Below, piece by piece: positions 5,746-10,668 of a stretch of 10,668 nt of DNA. The DNA lies in the NCBI GenBank assembly GCA_023388385.1, contig JAEWGK010000006.1:1-10668 (forward strand), read 5' to 3'. Within the stretch, counting starts at the first letter, position 1, and each line of letters starts with the position of its first letter. The notes under the pieces were generated by a model. It saw only the letters and a list, made by a program, of their open reading frames with translations, ran no database searches and was not told where the DNA came from. Both the position numbers and the translations under genes were made by a program. This DNA comes from Actinomycetes bacterium (GTDB taxonomy: Bacteria > Actinomycetota > Actinomycetes > Mycobacteriales > Mycobacteriaceae).

Positions 5746-7146
5746 ATGACCGACCAGACCCCCGCCTCCGATCGCCCGCTGCGCGTCGCCGTCGTGGGCT
5801 CCGGCCCCGCCGGCATCTACGCCGCCGACGCGCTGCTGAAGTCCGGGCGCGACGTCGCCGTCGACATCTTCGAGCGCCTCCCCGCGCCGTTCGGCCTCAT
5901 CCGCTACGGCGTCGCCCCGGACCACCCGCGCATCAAGGGCATCATCAAGAGCCTCCACCGCGTCATGGACAAGCCGGGCGTCCGCCTGCTGGCGAACGTC
6001 GGCGTCGGCGAGCAGATCCAGGTCTCGGATCTGCAGCGCTTCTACGACGGCGTCGTCCTGGCCACCGGCGCGACCGGCGACCGGGATCTCGACGTCCCGG
6101 GCGCGGACCTCGAGGGCCACCACGGCGCCGGCGAGTTCGTCGGCTTCTACGACTCCCACCCGGAGTTCCGCCGCGACTGGAACCTCGACGCCGAGTCCGT
6201 CGCGGTCATCGGCGTCGGCAACGTCGGCCTCGATGTCGCCCGCATCCTGGCGAAGACCGCCGACGAGCTGCACGTCACCGAGATCGCGGACAACGTCCAC
6301 GAGGGCCTGTCCCGCAACCGCGCCCGCGAGATCCACGTCTTCGGCCGCCGCGGTCCCGCCGAGGCGAAGTTCACGCCGCTGGAGCTGAAGGAGCTCGACC
6401 ACTCCGACACCATCGAGGTCGTCGTCTCCGGCGAGGACATCGACTACGACGCCGCCGGCGAGGAGGCGCGCCGCAACTCCAAGGTCGTCGACCAGGTCTG
6501 CACGATCATCGAGAACTACGCCCTGCGCGAGCCGAAGGGCGCCCCGCACAAGCTGTTCATCCACTTCTTCGAGGCCCCGGTGGAGATCCTCGGCGAGGAC
6601 GGCAGGGTCGCGGGCCTGCGCACCGAGCGCACCGAACTCGACGGCAACGGCGGCGTCCGCGGCACCGGGACGTTCACGGACTGGAACGTCGGCGCCGTCT
6701 ACCGTGCCGTCGGCTATCGCTCCGACGCCGTGCCCGGCGTGCCGTTCGACGAGGCCACGCACACCATCCCGGACCTCGGCGGCCGCGTCCTGGACCAGGC
6801 GGGCAACCCGCTGACCGGCCTGTACACCACCGGCTGGATCCGCCGCGGCCCCGTCGGGCTCATCGGCAACACGAAGGGCGACGCCAACGAGGTCATCGCG
6901 AACCTCCTGGAGGACTACGATGCCGGGCGCCTCGAGGGCCCGAAGCCCGCGTACGCCACCACCGATGCCGTCGACGATCACCTGGCCGCGCGCGGCATCC
7001 GCGTCGTCGACTGGGAAGGCTGGCACCGCCTCGACGCCGCGGAGCGCGCCGCCGGCGAGGCCGAGGGCCGCGAGCGCAAGAAGATCGTCGAGTGGGAAGA
7101 CATGGTCGAGGCCGCCCTCGGCCTCGAGCCCGCCTACTCGGAGTAG
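5746..7146 (+). CDS. fpr2: Ferredoxin-NADP reductase, adrenodoxin-reductase (FprA/Fpr2) type
   Basis: This FAD enzyme moves electrons between NADPH and ferredoxin-like carriers, here probably supplying CysI. The 466-residue protein shows the FAD GxGxxG in VAVVGSGPAGIYAADALL (14-31), the family motif FGLIRYGVAPDHPRIKGI (49-66), ATGATGDRDLDVPG (106-119), the NADP-binding GVGNVGLDVARIL (156-168), and the C-terminal FAD contact region GWIRRGPVGLIGNTKGD (about 363-379). Length and motif order match M. tuberculosis FprA. The ATG at 5746 is chosen because GAGGA precedes it by 5 nt; a GTG four codons earlier (5734) overlaps that ribosome binding site and is unlikely. It is divergent from cysZ and shares an operator region with it. 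In C. glutamicum a gene of this family belongs to the cys cluster, which supports the role in sulfite reduction. Supply of electrons to other ferredoxin users is also possible. Confidence 0.95.
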   Translation: MTDQTPASDRPLRVAVVGSGPAGIYAADALLKSGRDVAVDIFERLPAPFGLIRYGVAPDHPRIKGIIKSLHRVMDKPGVRLLANVGVGEQIQVSDLQRFYDGVVLATGATGDRDLDVPGADLEGHHGAGEFVGFYDSHPEFRRDWNLDAESVAVIGVGNVGLDVARILAKTADELHVTEIADNVHEGLSRNRAREIHVFGRRGPAEAKFTPLELKELDHSDTIEVVVSGEDIDYDAAGEEARRNSKVVDQVCTIIENYALREPKGAPHKLFIHFFEAPVEILGEDGRVAGLRTERTELDGNGGVRGTGTFTDWNVGAVYRAVGYRSDAVPGVPFDEATHTIPDLGGRVLDQAGNPLTGLYTTGWIRRGPVGLIGNTKGDANEVIANLLEDYDAGRLEGPKPAYATTDAVDDHLAARGIRVVDWEGWHRLDAAERAAGEAEGRERKKIVEWEDMVEAALGLEPAYSE

Positions 7147-7160
7147 CCGCCGGGCGCCGC

Positions 7161-7166
7161 TATGCT
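7161..7166 (+). promoter_or_regulatory. Candidate -10 box of a leaderless phosphoribosyltransferase mRNA
   Basis: TATGCT is followed by exactly 6 nt and then the ATG at 7173, which places the expected +1 on the start codon. No Shine-Dalgarno sequence precedes the gene, and no clear -35 is seen. Confidence 0.55.
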
Positions 7167-7172
7167 CTGCAC

Positions 7173-7676
7173 ATGGCCTACCATGCGGATTCCAGCGAGC
7201 TGGAGCGGAAGGAGATCCTGACCTGGGAGGGCTTCGGCGCCGCCCAGCGGGAGCTCGCCCAGCAGATCGTCGACAGCGGCTACGAGCCGGAGATCATCAT
7301 CGCCGTCGCGCGCGGCGGCCTCCTGCCCGCCGGGGCGCTGTCCTACTCGATGGGCGTGAAGCTCTCCGACGCGATCAACGTCGAGTTCTACACGGACGTC
7401 CACGAGACCCTGCCGGACCCGGTCCTGCTCGAGCCGCTGCTCGACGTCGACTCCATCGACGGCCGCCGCCTGCTCGTCGTCGATGACGTCGCGGATTCCG
7501 GCCGCACCCTGCATCTGGTGCTCGAACTGCTGGACCGCCACGGCGCGGAGGTCCGCTCCGCGGTGCTGTACGCGAAGTCCGCCTCCGTCATCTCCCCCGA
7601 CTACGTGTGGAAGCGCACCGACGAGTGGATCGTCTTCCCGTGGTCGGCGGAACCGCCGGTCACGCCGGCGGGGTAA
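7173..7676 (+). CDS. Phosphoribosyltransferase (type I PRTase fold, Hpt1/COG2236-like)
   Basis: This 167-residue cytoplasmic enzyme of the type I PRTase fold transfers a phosphoribosyl group between PRPP and a base. The PRPP-binding loop is LLVVDDVADSGRT (100-112) with the acidic Asp104-Asp105 pair. The earlier ARGGLLPA (46-53) is the PPi-loop region, with a non-proline cis-peptide position expected before the arginine. The C-terminal WKRTDEWIVFPW (146-157) is typical of the xanthine/hypoxanthine-like COG2236 group and may help contact the base. The substrate cannot be assigned from the sequence; xanthine, guanine or hypoxanthine are candidates, and purT nearby is a weak hint of purine metabolism. 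The gene starts 26 bp after fpr2. The TATGCT box 6 nt before the ATG and the lack of a ribosome binding site suggest its own leaderless transcript in addition to any read-through. Confidence 0.88.
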   Translation: MAYHADSSELERKEILTWEGFGAAQRELAQQIVDSGYEPEIIIAVARGGLLPAGALSYSMGVKLSDAINVEFYTDVHETLPDPVLLEPLLDVDSIDGRRLLVVDDVADSGRTLHLVLELLDRHGAEVRSAVLYAKSASVISPDYVWKRTDEWIVFPWSAEPPVTPAG

Positions 7677-7746
7677 TTCACCGGGGCTCCGGACGGCCGG
7701 GAACCACGCAATCACGGGCGGTACGGGGACGGCACCGGCGGCGACG

Positions 7747-7752
7747 TATCGT
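7747..7752 (+). promoter_or_regulatory. Candidate -10 box of a leaderless mRNA for the small membrane protein
   Basis: TATCGT is followed by 6 nt and then the ATG at 7759, the same geometry as at 7161-7173. No ribosome binding site is present. It lies at the end of the 82-bp non-coding gap after the phosphoribosyltransferase, in which I see nothing else firm. Confidence 0.5.
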
Positions 7753-7758
7753 GATGGC

Positions 7759-8010
7759 ATGAAGCTCTCCGGCAACGCCCTGGCCGTCCTCATCCTCGGC
7801 ATCATCATGACCGTGGCGATGTGGTTCTGCACGAACGTGCTCTTCCCGACGCTCATCGTCCTGGCGGTCACGCTCATCGCGACCACGGTGTTCGCCCGCC
7901 TCCAGTCGCGGTACGACGACGCCCGCGCGACCCTCGGAGAGCGTCCCGCGCATGGGTTCGCCGAGGGGGACGGCGAAGCTGGCCCCGCCCCCGGCGACGA
8001 CGTTCGGTAG
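7759..8010 (+). CDS. Small two-helix membrane protein, unknown function
   Basis: This is an 83-residue protein that I do not recognise. Residues about 6-28 (ALAVLILGIIMTVAMWF onwards) and 30-46 (TLIVLAVTLIATTVFAR) are hydrophobic and should form a tight helical hairpin. The remaining tail (47-83) is hydrophilic and acidic (DDARATLGE, EGDGEAG, DDVR). A short positively charged N-terminus (MK) and the RLQSR after the second helix suggest both ends are cytoplasmic. The coding frame is supported by high GC3 outside the hydrophobic stretch and by a leaderless-type start (TATCGT-N6-ATG). The next membrane gene follows after 40 bp on the same strand, so the two may be co-expressed. Confidence 0.7.
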   Translation: MKLSGNALAVLILGIIMTVAMWFCTNVLFPTLIVLAVTLIATTVFARLQSRYDDARATLGERPAHGFAEGDGEAGPAPGDDVR

Positions 8011-8050
8011 GCACTGCTTCTTCAACCTCGTCCTGAGGTAGGTGCCCCTC

Positions 8051-8491
8051 ATGCGCTCCCGACTCATCAACCGGTTCTCCGCCCTGGTCATGGCCGCAGG
8101 CTCACTCGGCATCCTCGTGCCGTTGGTGGGAATCTACCGCGATCTCACCTTCCTCGAATACTCCACCGAGGTGAAGAACGCGCATATCCCGGTCCAGATC
8201 GGCTTCGGCACCGCCGGAACCGCATGCCTGCTGCTGTGCCTCTACGCGTCCTGGCTGCTCTTCCGCGGCTGGAACGCACGCCGGTTCACCATCGCGTTCA
8301 TGGCCACCATCGCCATCGTGATGGCCGCCATCACCGGATCGACGATCGGGCTCTACTGCATGACCGGGCTATTCTTCCCGGTCGCGGCGATAGGAACCTG
8401 GATCGGCATCCTCGGCGGCGCCGGGACCCTGCGCCTGTGCTACGTCATCCTCCATCCCGCCAAGGACTCGGAGGCGCGGCACCCCGACTGA
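8051..8491 (+). CDS. Four-helix membrane protein, unknown function
   Basis: This is a 146-residue hypothetical protein with four predicted transmembrane helices: about residues 10-29 (SALVMAAGSLGILVPLVGIY), 49-71, 79-104 (rich in Ile/Ala/Met) and 109-134. A basic N-terminus (MRSRLINR) points to a cytoplasmic start. The loop DLTFLEYSTEVKNAHIP (31-47) would be extracellular. Cys60, Cys63, Cys103 and Cys130 lie in or near the membrane. I see no known family motif. An AGGTAGG ends 8 nt before the chosen ATG; a GTG three codons upstream (8042) overlaps that sequence. ACCTC-N5-GAGGT (8025-8039) could fold over the ribosome binding site. The stop codon lies inside a perfect palindrome, and the gene converges on purT. 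Confidence 0.7.
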   Translation: MRSRLINRFSALVMAAGSLGILVPLVGIYRDLTFLEYSTEVKNAHIPVQIGFGTAGTACLLLCLYASWLLFRGWNARRFTIAFMATIAIVMAAITGSTIGLYCMTGLFFPVAAIGTWIGILGGAGTLRLCYVILHPAKDSEARHPD

Positions 8492-8506
8492 CCCGGCGCC
8501 GGGTCA
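8489..8506. terminator. Perfect 18-bp palindrome containing the stop codon of the four-helix gene
   Basis: TGACCCGGCGCCGGGTCA is its own reverse complement and begins with the TGA stop of the plus-strand gene. As RNA it gives a 7-bp stem with a 4-nt loop on either strand. There is no T-tract. It sits in the convergent gap before the purT end, so a bidirectional terminator or a protein-binding site are the main options. Confidence 0.5.
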
Positions 8507-8533
8507 TCCACCCCCGGCCTCGCACGCACGACA

Positions 8534-8580
8534 CCGCCGCCGCGGCCGTCACCGCCCCACGCGGATGGCCGCGGCGGCGG
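8534..8580 (-). terminator. 14-bp inverted repeat spanning the purT stop codon
   Basis: CCGCCGCCGCGGCC (8534-8547) and GGCCGCGGCGGCGG (8567-8580) are perfect inverted copies around a 19-nt loop that contains the purT TGA. One arm encodes the Ala-rich purT C-terminus and the other is downstream. It is a strong GC stem without a U-tract; actinobacterial terminators often lack one, so a termination or mRNA-end role is plausible. Confidence 0.5.
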
Positions 8581-9757
8581 CGCGGGCCCGGTCGCGGGCC
8601 TCGTCGACGCCCTCGGCGGTGGCGACGGCGACACCCATGCGCCGGTGCTCGTGGGCGACGGGCTTGCCGAAGATGCGGACGTCGGCCTCCGGCACCGCCA
8701 GCGCCTGGGCCAGGCCGGCATAGGAGGGGGCCTCGGACTCGACGCCGCCGTAGACGACGGCGGAGGCGCCCGGGGAGGTGAGCGTGACGTCGACGGGCAG
8801 GCCCAGGATGGCGCGGGCGTGGAGCTCGAACTCGCTGAACCGCTGGCTGCCCATGGTCACCAGACCGGTGTCGTGCGGGCGCGGGCTGACCTCGCTGAAC
8901 CAGACGTCGTCACCGCGGACGAACAGCTCGACGCCGAAGATGCCGCGGCCGCCGAGGGCGCCGGTGACTCGGGCGGCGACGGAGCGGGCGTTGTCCAGCG
9001 CGATCTGGGACATCGGCATGGGCTGCCACGACTCGACGTAGTCGCCGTTCTGCTGGCGGTGGCCGATGGGCTCGCAGAACCACGTCGCCGGCTCGCCGGT
9101 GGCGGGGTCGATGGAGCGGACCGTCAGCAGCGTGATCTCGTAGTCGAAGTCGACGAAGCCCTCGACGATGACGCGGGCATTGGAGACGCGGGCGCCGCTC
9201 AGCGCGTGGTCCCACGCGGCGTCGACGTCCTCGGCCGTGCGGATGAGGGACTGGCCCTTGCCGGAGGAGCTCATGACGGGCTTGACGACGCACGGCAGGC
9301 CGATCTCCCGCACGGCGTCGCGGAACTCGTCGGCGCCCGAGGCGAAGCGGTAGCGCGACGTCGGCAGGCCGAGCTCTTCGGCGGCCAGGCGCCGGATGCC
9401 CTCGCGATCCATGGTCAGCTGGGCAGCGCGGGCGGTGGGCACGACGGTGGTCGCGTCCTCGGCCTCCAGCTCGGCGAGGGTGTCGGTGGCCAGAGCCTCG
9501 ATCTCCGGGATGACGAAGTGCGGGCGGACGCGGTCGACGAGGTCGCGGATGGCGTCCGGGTCGGTCATGTCCAGCTCATACCACGCGTGCGCGACCTGGT
9601 GGGCGGGCGCGTGGGCGTAGCGGTCGGCGGCGTGGACCTCGACGCCGAGGCGCTGGAACGCGATGGCGACCTCCTTGCCCAGCTCCCCGGAGCCGAGCAG
9701 CAGCACGCGCAGCGCCCCGTCCGTCAGCGGCGTTCCGATCGCGGTGGGGGTGAACAT
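8549..9757 (-). CDS. purT: Formate-dependent phosphoribosylglycinamide formyltransferase PurT (GAR transformylase 2)
   Basis: PurT makes N-formyl-GAR from GAR, formate and ATP in de novo purine synthesis. The 402-residue protein has the usual length (E. coli about 392) and the ATP-grasp layout. The N-terminal GAR-binding Rossmann part includes [20 protein letters not shown] (18-37), EVHAADRY (40-47) and PEIEALAT (84-91). The ATP-grasp core has [15 protein letters not shown] (156-170), [19 protein letters not shown] (196-214), the loop [19 protein letters not shown] (228-246), and the metal site FGVELFV with [11 protein letters not shown] (274-298). The C-terminal barrel includes [18 protein letters not shown] (362-379) and ends in an Ala-rich helix. 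GAAGGAG lies about 9 nt before the ATG, giving a clear start. The gene is divergent from the MerB-like gene and convergent with the membrane genes; it is not part of a purine operon here. Confidence 0.96.
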   Translation of the reverse strand: MFTPTAIGTPLTDGALRVLLLGSGELGKEVAIAFQRLGVEVHAADRYAHAPAHQVAHAWYELDMTDPDAIRDLVDRVRPHFVIPEIEALATDTLAELEAEDATTVVPTARAAQLTMDREGIRRLAAEELGLPTSRYRFASGADEFRDAVREIGLPCVVKPVMSSSGKGQSLIRTAEDVDAAWDHALSGARVSNARVIVEGFVDFDYEITLLTVRSIDPATGEPATWFCEPIGHRQQNGDYVESWQPMPMSQIALDNARSVAARVTGALGGRGIFGVELFVRGDDVWFSEVSPRPHDTGLVTMGSQRFSEFELHARAILGLPVDVTLTSPGASAVVYGGVESEAPSYAGLAQALAVPEADVRIFGKPVAHEHRRMGVAVATAEGVDEARDRARAAAAAIRVGR

Positions 9758-9799
9758 GCGGCGGGGCTCCTTCGGGGGATCGGGGCAGGTCGCTGCCGG

Positions 9800-9805
9800 A
9801 TTCTA
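9800..9805 (-). promoter_or_regulatory. Candidate purT -10 box
   Basis: TAGAAT on the minus strand matches TATAAT in 5 of 6 positions and stands out in GC-rich surroundings, 42 bp before the purT ATG. No convincing -35 is visible at 17-18 nt, where the sequence is all GC. Confidence 0.45.
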
Positions 9806-9850
9806 CCGGCGGGCCCCGCGCGGCCCGGTGAGGCCACCCCCGGGCGGCGG

Positions 9851-9869
9851 CGTCAGGATTCCGTCAGGA
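9851..9869. repeat. 11-bp-phased direct repeat upstream of the MerB-like gene
   Basis: CGTCAGGA-TTC-CGTCAGGA: two identical 8-mers whose starts are 11 bp apart, one helical turn. They lie 27-45 bp upstream of the candidate -10 box at 9896-9901, around the -35 position. A third partial copy, CGTCAG, occurs at 9899-9904. Tandem half-sites on one DNA face are typical of activator or response-regulator binding sites. Confidence 0.5.
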
Positions 9870-9895
9870 CGCTTTCCCCGCCGGATCCGCGGGCC

Positions 9896-9901
9896 TACCG
9901 T
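9896..9901 (+). promoter_or_regulatory. Candidate -10 box of a leaderless mRNA for the MerB-like gene
   Basis: TACCGT (TANNNT) is followed by 8 nt and the ATG at 9910. No Shine-Dalgarno sequence precedes the start codon, which again fits a leaderless transcript. The -35 region holds the direct repeat rather than a recognisable hexamer. Confidence 0.4.
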
Positions 9902-9909
9902 CAGCGCCC

Positions 9910-10569
9910 ATGCGAATCGAGGATCATCCCGCGGAACTGGCCCATCGCCTGGACCGCGCCTTCGGCTTCACGTCCCCCGACGCCGCGGACACGTGGCTCG
10001 CGCTGGTCCGGGAGCTGGCCTGCGGCCGCCCCGTCGACCCGGCGGAGCTGGGCACCGGCGCCGACGAGATCATCGCCGGCTTCCCCGGCACCGAGTGGTC
10101 GGGCGGCGAGGTCGAGGGCAGCATCATCACGCTGCACCCCACCACGCACTCCATCACCCACGCCGGCGGCACCGCGTACGCGTGGTCCGCGTTCGGCGCC
10201 CTGCTGGCGGGCGTCATCCTGGATGGCCCGGTGGAGATCCGCTCCACCTGCCCGGCCACCGGCGAGGACGTGACCGTGACGGTCTCCGGCGGCGTGCTGC
10301 TCGACGGCCGCGCCGGCATCGTTTCCCTGCCGACGCGCTTCCGCGGCCCCGCTGACATCCGGGGCGACTTCGCCGGTCGCGCGCTGCTGTGGTCGCGCCG
10401 CCCGAACCGCGCCGGCCGCGCCGCCGTCGTCGCGGGCACCGGCCACTGGGACGTGGCGTGGTACCGCCCGGCCGACGCGATGGCCGTCGTCCGCGAGACC
10501 GCCCGTCTGCTGGGCCTGTCCCCGTGGTCCCGCGAGGACCTGCCGGAGCTGCACGCCCGCATCGCGTAG
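9910..10569 (+). CDS. MerB-fold (alkylmercury lyase-like) protein lacking the catalytic residues
   Basis: This 219-residue cytoplasmic protein aligns, from memory of the E. coli R831b MerB sequence, along its length with organomercurial lyase. The N-terminal helical/winged-helix part contains LVRELACGRPVDPAEL (32-47). The core has ITLHPTTHSITHAGGTAYAW (73-92), SAFGALL, VEIRSTCPATG (108-118) and PADIRGDF (147-154). Lyases carry Cys96, Asp99 and Cys159 for cleaving the carbon-mercury bond. The matching positions here are Ser93, Gly96 and Ala155 (with Gly156 for the neighbouring Cys160); only the structural Cys117 equivalent, Cys114, remains. Demethylation of mercury is therefore unlikely, and the true function is unknown; a ligand-binding or regulatory role is a guess. 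No merA, merR or merT is nearby. The ATG is chosen because it begins the family N-terminus and follows a TANNNT box. The gene is divergent from purT with 152 bp between them. Confidence 0.8.
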   Translation: MRIEDHPAELAHRLDRAFGFTSPDAADTWLALVRELACGRPVDPAELGTGADEIIAGFPGTEWSGGEVEGSIITLHPTTHSITHAGGTAYAWSAFGALLAGVILDGPVEIRSTCPATGEDVTVTVSGGVLLDGRAGIVSLPTRFRGPADIRGDFAGRALLWSRRPNRAGRAAVVAGTGHWDVAWYRPADAMAVVRETARLLGLSPWSREDLPELHARIA

Positions 10570-10571
10570 AC

Positions 10572-10611
10572 CCTTCCCCACCCGGGGATCCCACGAGCAT
10601 GAGAGGGAAGG
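10572..10611. repeat. 7-bp inverted repeat after the MerB-like gene
   Basis: CCTTCCC (10572-10578) and GGGAAGG (10605-10611) are perfect inverted copies that start 3 bp after the stop codon. The 26-nt loop holds a smaller palindrome, GGGATCCC. The loop is long, so a stable terminator is uncertain. Confidence 0.35.
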
Positions 10612-10652
10612 ACCCCGACCCGGTCGGCCGCGTCGCCGCCGGGGCGGGGTCC
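10610..10652. terminator. Large GC hairpin at the right edge
   Basis: GGACCCCG (10610-10617) pairs with CGGGGTCC (10645-10652). After one A/G mismatch, CCCGG (10619-10623) pairs with CCGGG (10639-10643), leaving a 15-nt loop. It lies 40 bp after the MerB-like stop and is the better terminator candidate of the two. It shares two bases with the preceding inverted repeat, so the two folds exclude each other. No T-tract follows before the window ends, and I see no gene in 10570-10668. Confidence 0.45.
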
Positions 10653-10668
10653 GTCCCGTGTCCGCGTC

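Noticed and set aside
5635..7026. Open frame (463 codons) on the minus strand opposite fpr2
   Set aside because: It is antisense to a full-length FprA-type reductase and shows no motif of its own.
8645..10273. Open frame (542 codons) on the plus strand across purT and into the MerB-like gene
   Set aside because: It is antisense to purT and out of frame with the MerB-like protein. Its composition matches a GC-rich shadow frame.
9910..10569. Mercury-resistance locus
   Set aside because: The MerB-like protein lacks its catalytic residues and no merA, merR, merP or merT is present in the window.

Overview
The window looks like chromosomal DNA from a high-GC actinobacterium, most likely Corynebacterium or a close relative. 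The reasons are the very high G+C (C or G at most third codon positions), the cysI-cysX-cysH-cysD-cysN gene order as I remember it from the C. glutamicum fpr2-cysIXHDNYZ cluster, and upstream sites resembling the McbR operator TAGAC-N6-GTCTA known from that genus. I see no mobile element, phage, CRISPR, tRNA or rRNA.

Positions 1-5700 hold an assimilatory sulfate-reduction island. On the minus strand, cysI, cysX, cysH, cysD and cysN (cut by the left edge) form one compressed operon in which every junction overlaps by 1-4 bases. A TSUP permease of the corynebacterial CysZ type lies upstream on the same strand with its own leader. Divergent to it on the plus strand is fpr2, a ferredoxin-NADP reductase of the adrenodoxin-reductase type. 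Together they suggest this route: sulfate uptake (CysZ), activation to APS (CysDN), reduction of APS to sulfite (CysH, with iron-sulfur cysteines), and six-electron reduction to sulfide (CysI). Electrons would come from NADPH through Fpr2 and a small carrier, possibly CysX. Four McbR-like sites, in two pairs, sit in the cysI leader and in the cysZ/fpr2 divergent region.

Positions 7147-8506 (plus strand) carry a phosphoribosyltransferase and two small membrane proteins of unknown role. The phosphoribosyltransferase and the first membrane protein appear to be leaderless: a TANNNT box lies 6 nt before the ATG and there is no ribosome binding site. The second membrane gene ends in a perfect 18-bp palindrome that contains its stop codon. 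The convergent purT (minus strand, formate-dependent GAR transformylase) ends in a 14-bp inverted repeat that also spans its stop codon.

Positions 9758-10668: divergent from purT is a protein with clear MerB (alkylmercury lyase) fold similarity that lacks the catalytic Cys/Asp/Cys residues. Its upstream region has an 11-bp-phased direct repeat and another likely leaderless start. The last 99 bases are non-coding and hold two overlapping inverted repeats.

No obviously new multi-gene system is visible. The most unusual items are the MerB-like protein without its active site, the two-CxxC CysX protein, and the paired operator layout.
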